A DNA stretch of 52,420 bases from an uncultured Eubacterium sp. (lineage in GTDB: Bacteria > Bacillota > Clostridia > Lachnospirales > Lachnospiraceae). The stretch lies in assembly GCA_905236805.1 (NCBI GenBank), contig CAJOPH010000025.1, positions 1 to 52,420 of the forward strand, in the 5' to 3' direction. Below, one piece after another: positions 48,821 through 52,420 of this stretch. Numbering within the stretch: position 1 is the first letter of the stretch; every line of letters starts with the position of its first letter. A model generated the notes under the pieces. That model was given only the letters and a program-made list of their open reading frames with translations. It ran no database searches and was not told the origin of the DNA. A program made the position numbers and the translations under genes.

Positions 48821-49753
48821 ATGAAAGAACGTTTTAACTATGTTATTTCCCTGTCCCTTCTCATCTGTCTTATTATCCTCGGAGCGATATCACACGGACA
48901 GGATGCGGAAAGGAAGGAAGTAACGCACACCATAAAGTATGATTTAACATATGCGGAAGGCACTGATGAATCGGGGGATTTTGAAGGGCTTAAATCTTCA
49001 TGGCTGGATTACCCGGGAGTGATAGCCCATGCGGGAGGTGCCATGAGGGAAGCAGGCACCTTGTACACGTATACAGGCTGCAAGGAGGCCTTTGAGCAAA
49101 ACTATCTGCTGGGGCACAGGGTATTTGAATTCGATTTTCTTCCCACCACCGACGGGAGTCTTGCCCTTACCCATGAATGGGAAGATGATAAGGAGCTGAC
49201 ATCATCTGAGTGGAAGCAGGTCAAGGTAGAGGGCAAATACACATCCCTTCTCATAGGGGATCTTCTGGACATCATGGTCAAATACCCTGATATTTATGTC
49301 GTAACCGATACCAAGCTCACGGATGACGATGATGTTAAATCGGAATTTGATATTATTTACAAAGAGTGCATGGAAAGGGACCCAAACCTTCTTGACAGGA
49401 TAGTGCCGCAGATATATACAAACGGGATGTATGGCGTAATAATGGATGTCTATGACTGGAAGAGCGTGATTTATACCACCTACAAGACCAGGAAGGACAA
49501 GGATGTTACGGCAAAGGACATAGTGGATTTTGCAAAGGACAAGGAAAATATTTGCGTAATTACTGCCAGTGTGAAGGACGATAGGTTTGGGGAAGAGGGC
49601 GCAAAGCTGGTTCATGATGCGGGGATGCTCCTTTTCAGGCATACCGTGAATGACTACACCCTGATGACGAAATGCCATGGGGAAGGGTCGGACGGATTTT
49701 ATACCGACACCCTCCTGCCGTCAGATGTCACACTCATGTATTCGTTGGAATGA
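48821..49753 (+). CDS. Glycerophosphodiester phosphodiesterase/PI-PLC-like protein, membrane-anchored
   Basis: N-terminal TM; VIAHAGGAMREAG...HRVFEFDFLPTTDGSLALTHEWED...DIYVVTDTKL. Confidence 0.75.
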   Translation: MKERFNYVISLSLLICLIILGAISHGQDAERKEVTHTIKYDLTYAEGTDESGDFEGLKSSWLDYPGVIAHAGGAMREAGTLYTYTGCKEAFEQNYLLGHRVFEFDFLPTTDGSLALTHEWEDDKELTSSEWKQVKVEGKYTSLLIGDLLDIMVKYPDIYVVTDTKLTDDDDVKSEFDIIYKECMERDPNLLDRIVPQIYTNGMYGVIMDVYDWKSVIYTTYKTRKDKDVTAKDIVDFAKDKENICVITASVKDDRFGEEGAKLVHDAGMLLFRHTVNDYTLMTKCHGEGSDGFYTDTLLPSDVTLMYSLE

Positions 49754-49891
49754 GGGGTGCATGGAGAAAATTTTAATTTTGGCAAAAATGCTTTCTTGAT
49801 TTTACCACATGTCTCTGCATGGGATATTTACAGCTAATTTGTGTATTATTGATGTATTTTTCGCTTTTTGTGCTTTTTTTTAACAATATTC

Positions 49892-49920
49892 TTGAAATTT
49901 TCTTTGGTAAGTGATAAAAT
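49892..49920 (+). promoter_or_regulatory. Sigma-A promoter for the abfD-like gene
   Basis: TTGAAA (49892-49897), 17 bp, TAAAAT (49915-49920). Confidence 0.75.
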
Positions 49921-49926
49921 TGTCTT

Positions 49927-50111
49927 ATACGTTTTTAAAGGAGGCGGGAAAGACCGTTTCCGTATCGCACCGGCTGAGGGGTGAAGGTTACTATCCTGCC
50001 CGGGCTGTGTGCATCATTAACCCATTTACTTAAGCACTGTTACGGGAGAGCCTTTTGGATCAGACGGGGGTGATCTTGTGGCAGGACATCAGATTCAGGA
50101 GGTATGGTCCA
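49927..50111 (+). promoter_or_regulatory. Long structured 5' leader (about 185 nt), candidate cis-regulatory RNA
   Basis: Enclosing stem TTTCCGTA (49957-49964)/TACGGGAG (50041-50048); GCAC (49967-49970) can pair with GTGC (50009-50012), which can also pair with GCAC (50034-50037). Confidence 0.4.
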
Positions 50112-51707
50112 ATGGCAATAGGAACTTACGAGCAATACAAGGAAAGGTTGCTCAAGATGAAACCAAACGTATATCTTCACGGCAAGAAGATTGACCGCTC
50201 TAACGGAAAGACCGGTGCCGAGAGGGACTTGGCAGATTGGGTAAAGGGTGGCGCATACGTTATGAAGCAGTGCTATGATACTGCGAATGACCCTGAGTAT
50301 GCCGATGTCTGTGTTATAGATGACGGCAATGGAAAGAAGCACAATAGGTGCTGCCACATAAATCAGTCCAAGGAAGATCTTTTGACAAAGCAGCTCATGA
50401 CCCGTCTCATCTGTCACAGGGTGGGTGGCTGCATGCAGAGGTGCATGGGTACGGACGCCATCAACGCCCTGTATTCTGTTACCTATGACTGCGACCAGGC
50501 TACGGGCACCGAGTATCACCAGAGATTAAAGAAATACATCGAGTACCTTCAGGAGTATGACCTTGTGGCTAACTGTGCGCAGACCGACGTGAAGGGTTCG
50601 CGTAACAAGAAATACAAGAGGGCGCACCAGCAGCCCGATCCTGACCAGTTCGTGCATGTTGTAGATACTGACGTGGACGGTGTCGGCATAGACGGAAAGC
50701 CCTGCAAGGGTATCATCGTAAGGGGAGCCAAGATATGTAACTCCAACGCTCCTTATGTGGATGAGATCGTGGTTAACCCCACGAAGTTCATGGATGAGGA
50801 GGATAAGGACTATGCCGTAGCTTTCGCCCTTCCTGCTGACTGGGACGGTATAAAGCTCATGGCCCTTCCCGGACTTCACCACAAGAGGACAAACCTTGAC
50901 GCGCCGTTCGCGAAAATAGGTGACGTAGAGTCACTCACCATCTTTGATGATGTGTTCGTTCCTTACGAGCGCGTGTTCATGTGTGGGCGTGACAATGAAG
51001 GCGTATGTCGCTTCGCCGGCTACCTTGCCCTGATGTTTGCCCATTATCACCGTCATTCCTACACGGGATGCAAGACCGCAGTGTCTGAGGTAATAGCTTC
51101 ACAGGCAGCCCTTGTAGCTGAGGTAAATGACATTGCCAAGGAGTCACATGTACGCTCAAAGCTTTGCGATATCATCCAGACGGCTGAGCTGGTGTTCGCT
51201 GCCGGACAGCAGGCAGGTCACAGGGCGCAGGAGTTCCCTTCGGGACAGTGGGTGCCTGATGAGATCCTTACCAATGCGGGCCGCCGTCTTGCGGGACACA
51301 ATATCTACCATGAGTATGAGACCATGGCAGACCTTACGGGTGGTATCTGCGCATCGCTTCCCACGGAGGAGAGCTTCTTTGCTGAGGAGACGGCAGAGCT
51401 TTGCAACAAGTACATCCAGAGGAATCCTGCGTGGAGCACTGAGGATACGCACCGCGTGATGCGTATGATGGAGAACAAGCTCTGCGATTCCTTCGAGGCA
51501 GCCCAGGCGGTAGCCGGTGTACATGGCGGTGGATCACCCCTTATGGAGGAGATCACACTCATGAGCCGTTACGACCTTGAGGAACTGAAGAAGATAGCCA
51601 AATATCTTGCAGGCATCCCGGGATATGAAAAGTGTCCGCGTTACGAGAGGGAGTATGCATCCCCGAGGTCCATGTTGGCACGTTTCGATGCCTCAAAAAA
51701 GAAATAA
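50112..51707 (+). CDS. abfD: 4-hydroxybutyryl-CoA dehydratase/vinylacetyl-CoA delta-isomerase (4-HPA 3-hydroxylase family)
   Basis: MAIGTYEQYKERLLKMKPNVYLHGKKI after SD aggagg; RVGGCMQRCMGTDA (CxxxC) and HRHSYTGCK (H-x6-C), fitting the [4Fe-4S] ligand pattern. Confidence 0.88.
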   Translation: MAIGTYEQYKERLLKMKPNVYLHGKKIDRSNGKTGAERDLADWVKGGAYVMKQCYDTANDPEYADVCVIDDGNGKKHNRCCHINQSKEDLLTKQLMTRLICHRVGGCMQRCMGTDAINALYSVTYDCDQATGTEYHQRLKKYIEYLQEYDLVANCAQTDVKGSRNKKYKRAHQQPDPDQFVHVVDTDVDGVGIDGKPCKGIIVRGAKICNSNAPYVDEIVVNPTKFMDEEDKDYAVAFALPADWDGIKLMALPGLHHKRTNLDAPFAKIGDVESLTIFDDVFVPYERVFMCGRDNEGVCRFAGYLALMFAHYHRHSYTGCKTAVSEVIASQAALVAEVNDIAKESHVRSKLCDIIQTAELVFAAGQQAGHRAQEFPSGQWVPDEILTNAGRRLAGHNIYHEYETMADLTGGICASLPTEESFFAEETAELCNKYIQRNPAWSTEDTHRVMRMMENKLCDSFEAAQAVAGVHGGGSPLMEEITLMSRYDLEELKKIAKYLAGIPGYEKCPRYEREYASPRSMLARFDASKKK

Positions 51708-51731
51708 TATGACAGAATGTTTGTGACTATT

Positions 51732-51759
51732 GACCCCCACATCGTGTGGGGGTCTTTTT
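51732..51759 (+). terminator. Intrinsic terminator after the abfD-like gene
   Basis: GACCCCCACATCGTGTGGGGGTCTTTTT. Confidence 0.9.
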
Positions 51760-51837
51760 GCAATATCGGTTACACTATCCTTCTAAAAAACTTTTGGGAA
51801 CTAAGGACAATTCAAACGGTTAACCCGTGCGCTGAAG

Positions 51838-52242
51838 AACGGCTTTAACTTGGAAGCTATCTTTATAGAATATTCTATTTGGTAAGATCGTCTTGAGTCA
51901 GTGTTAAGACATGCCGGGAAATGGGACGCCTATGTTAAAAAGTGAAAAGGACATGATACAACGCTTCATACGAAGGTCACTTATCTCAAGAAGCTGGCAG
52001 AAATCAAAAGAGATCTTTTTGTGAAAATCAAATTAAACATATTGAAAACTATTCGTTTTGTCATCCAGCATCACCCTGACTGGAATGATGAAGTTGTTAA
52101 TGGTACATGGTACCAACGTTCAACGTTGTTAAAAGTAACAGAAAAAAGTCCTTGGCAGGAAATCGACCAGCTGAAAGCAGAGCACGACGCAATAGAAATG
52201 GAGGTGGCAGGAGGTCATAGATATTATGACGACTTTGTTTGA
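51838..52242 (+). pseudogene. Decayed ORF with in-frame stops, unknown family
   Basis: One frame reads ...GFNLEAIFIEYSIW*DRLESVLRHAGKWDAYVKK*KGHDTTLHTKVTYLKKLAEIKRDLFVKIKLNILK..., protein-like sequence broken by TAA and TGA. Confidence 0.5.
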
Positions 52243-52420
52243 TCAGGAAACAATAATGAAAAACCATGATGCAGCACTTAGGAAAGAAGTGCAAAACGAG
52301 ACACGTAAGAAACTCTATAAATTCCTTGTTTATAGGGCGTTGTGAGCAGTGAAGAGTGTAACGAGATCCTTGATGAGATCAAATACGGTATGAAGATTTG
52401 GATGGAAGAGTGCTAAAAAA

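Noticed and set aside
49927-50111. Known riboswitch (glycine, cobalamin, TPP, c-di-AMP, ZTP)
   Set aside because: Short resemblances (e.g. GGGGTGAAGG) but diagnostic consensus boxes are missing, so only a generic structured-leader call is made.

Overview
This 52.4 kb window comes from a Firmicutes chromosome, probably Lachnospiraceae/Clostridia (inferred from gene content and order). Nearly all genes are on the + strand. Housekeeping blocks: ylqG/ylqH/yraN-like, panB-panC-panD-coaBC, tRNA-Pro, plsX-acpP-rnc-smc-ftsY-ispF-glpK-cysE-cysS-mrnC-rlmB, ruvB-zapA-U32 peptidase-ftsW/rodA-PBP-DUF2953-ytfJ, rpmB (minus strand), Asp23/DAK2, rpmF, a GDPD-like gene and a 4-hydroxybutyryl-CoA dehydratase (abfD-like). 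Two blocks are uncharacterised. (1) A four-gene cassette at 1819-8529: a giant DUF5717-like protein, a divergent Hsp70/actin-fold ATPase (DUF5716-like), a TPR protein and a coiled-coil membrane protein. It is preceded by three 15-bp palindromic repeats. (2) An accessory island at about 24.27-37.75 kb between rlmB and ruvB. It holds a fibro-slime surface protein, a probable RiPP locus (89-aa Cys-containing precursor with a YxxPxL leader, HprK-like kinase, radical SAM/SPASM enzyme, PqqD-like RRE, SGNH hydrolase), two PP-loop sulfur-transfer enzymes (LarE and TtcA-like), and an MBOAT/SGNH/DHHW surface-acylation module. The RiPP locus is the best candidate for a previously undescribed system. All calls come from reading the sequence and the supplied ORF translations; no database search was run.
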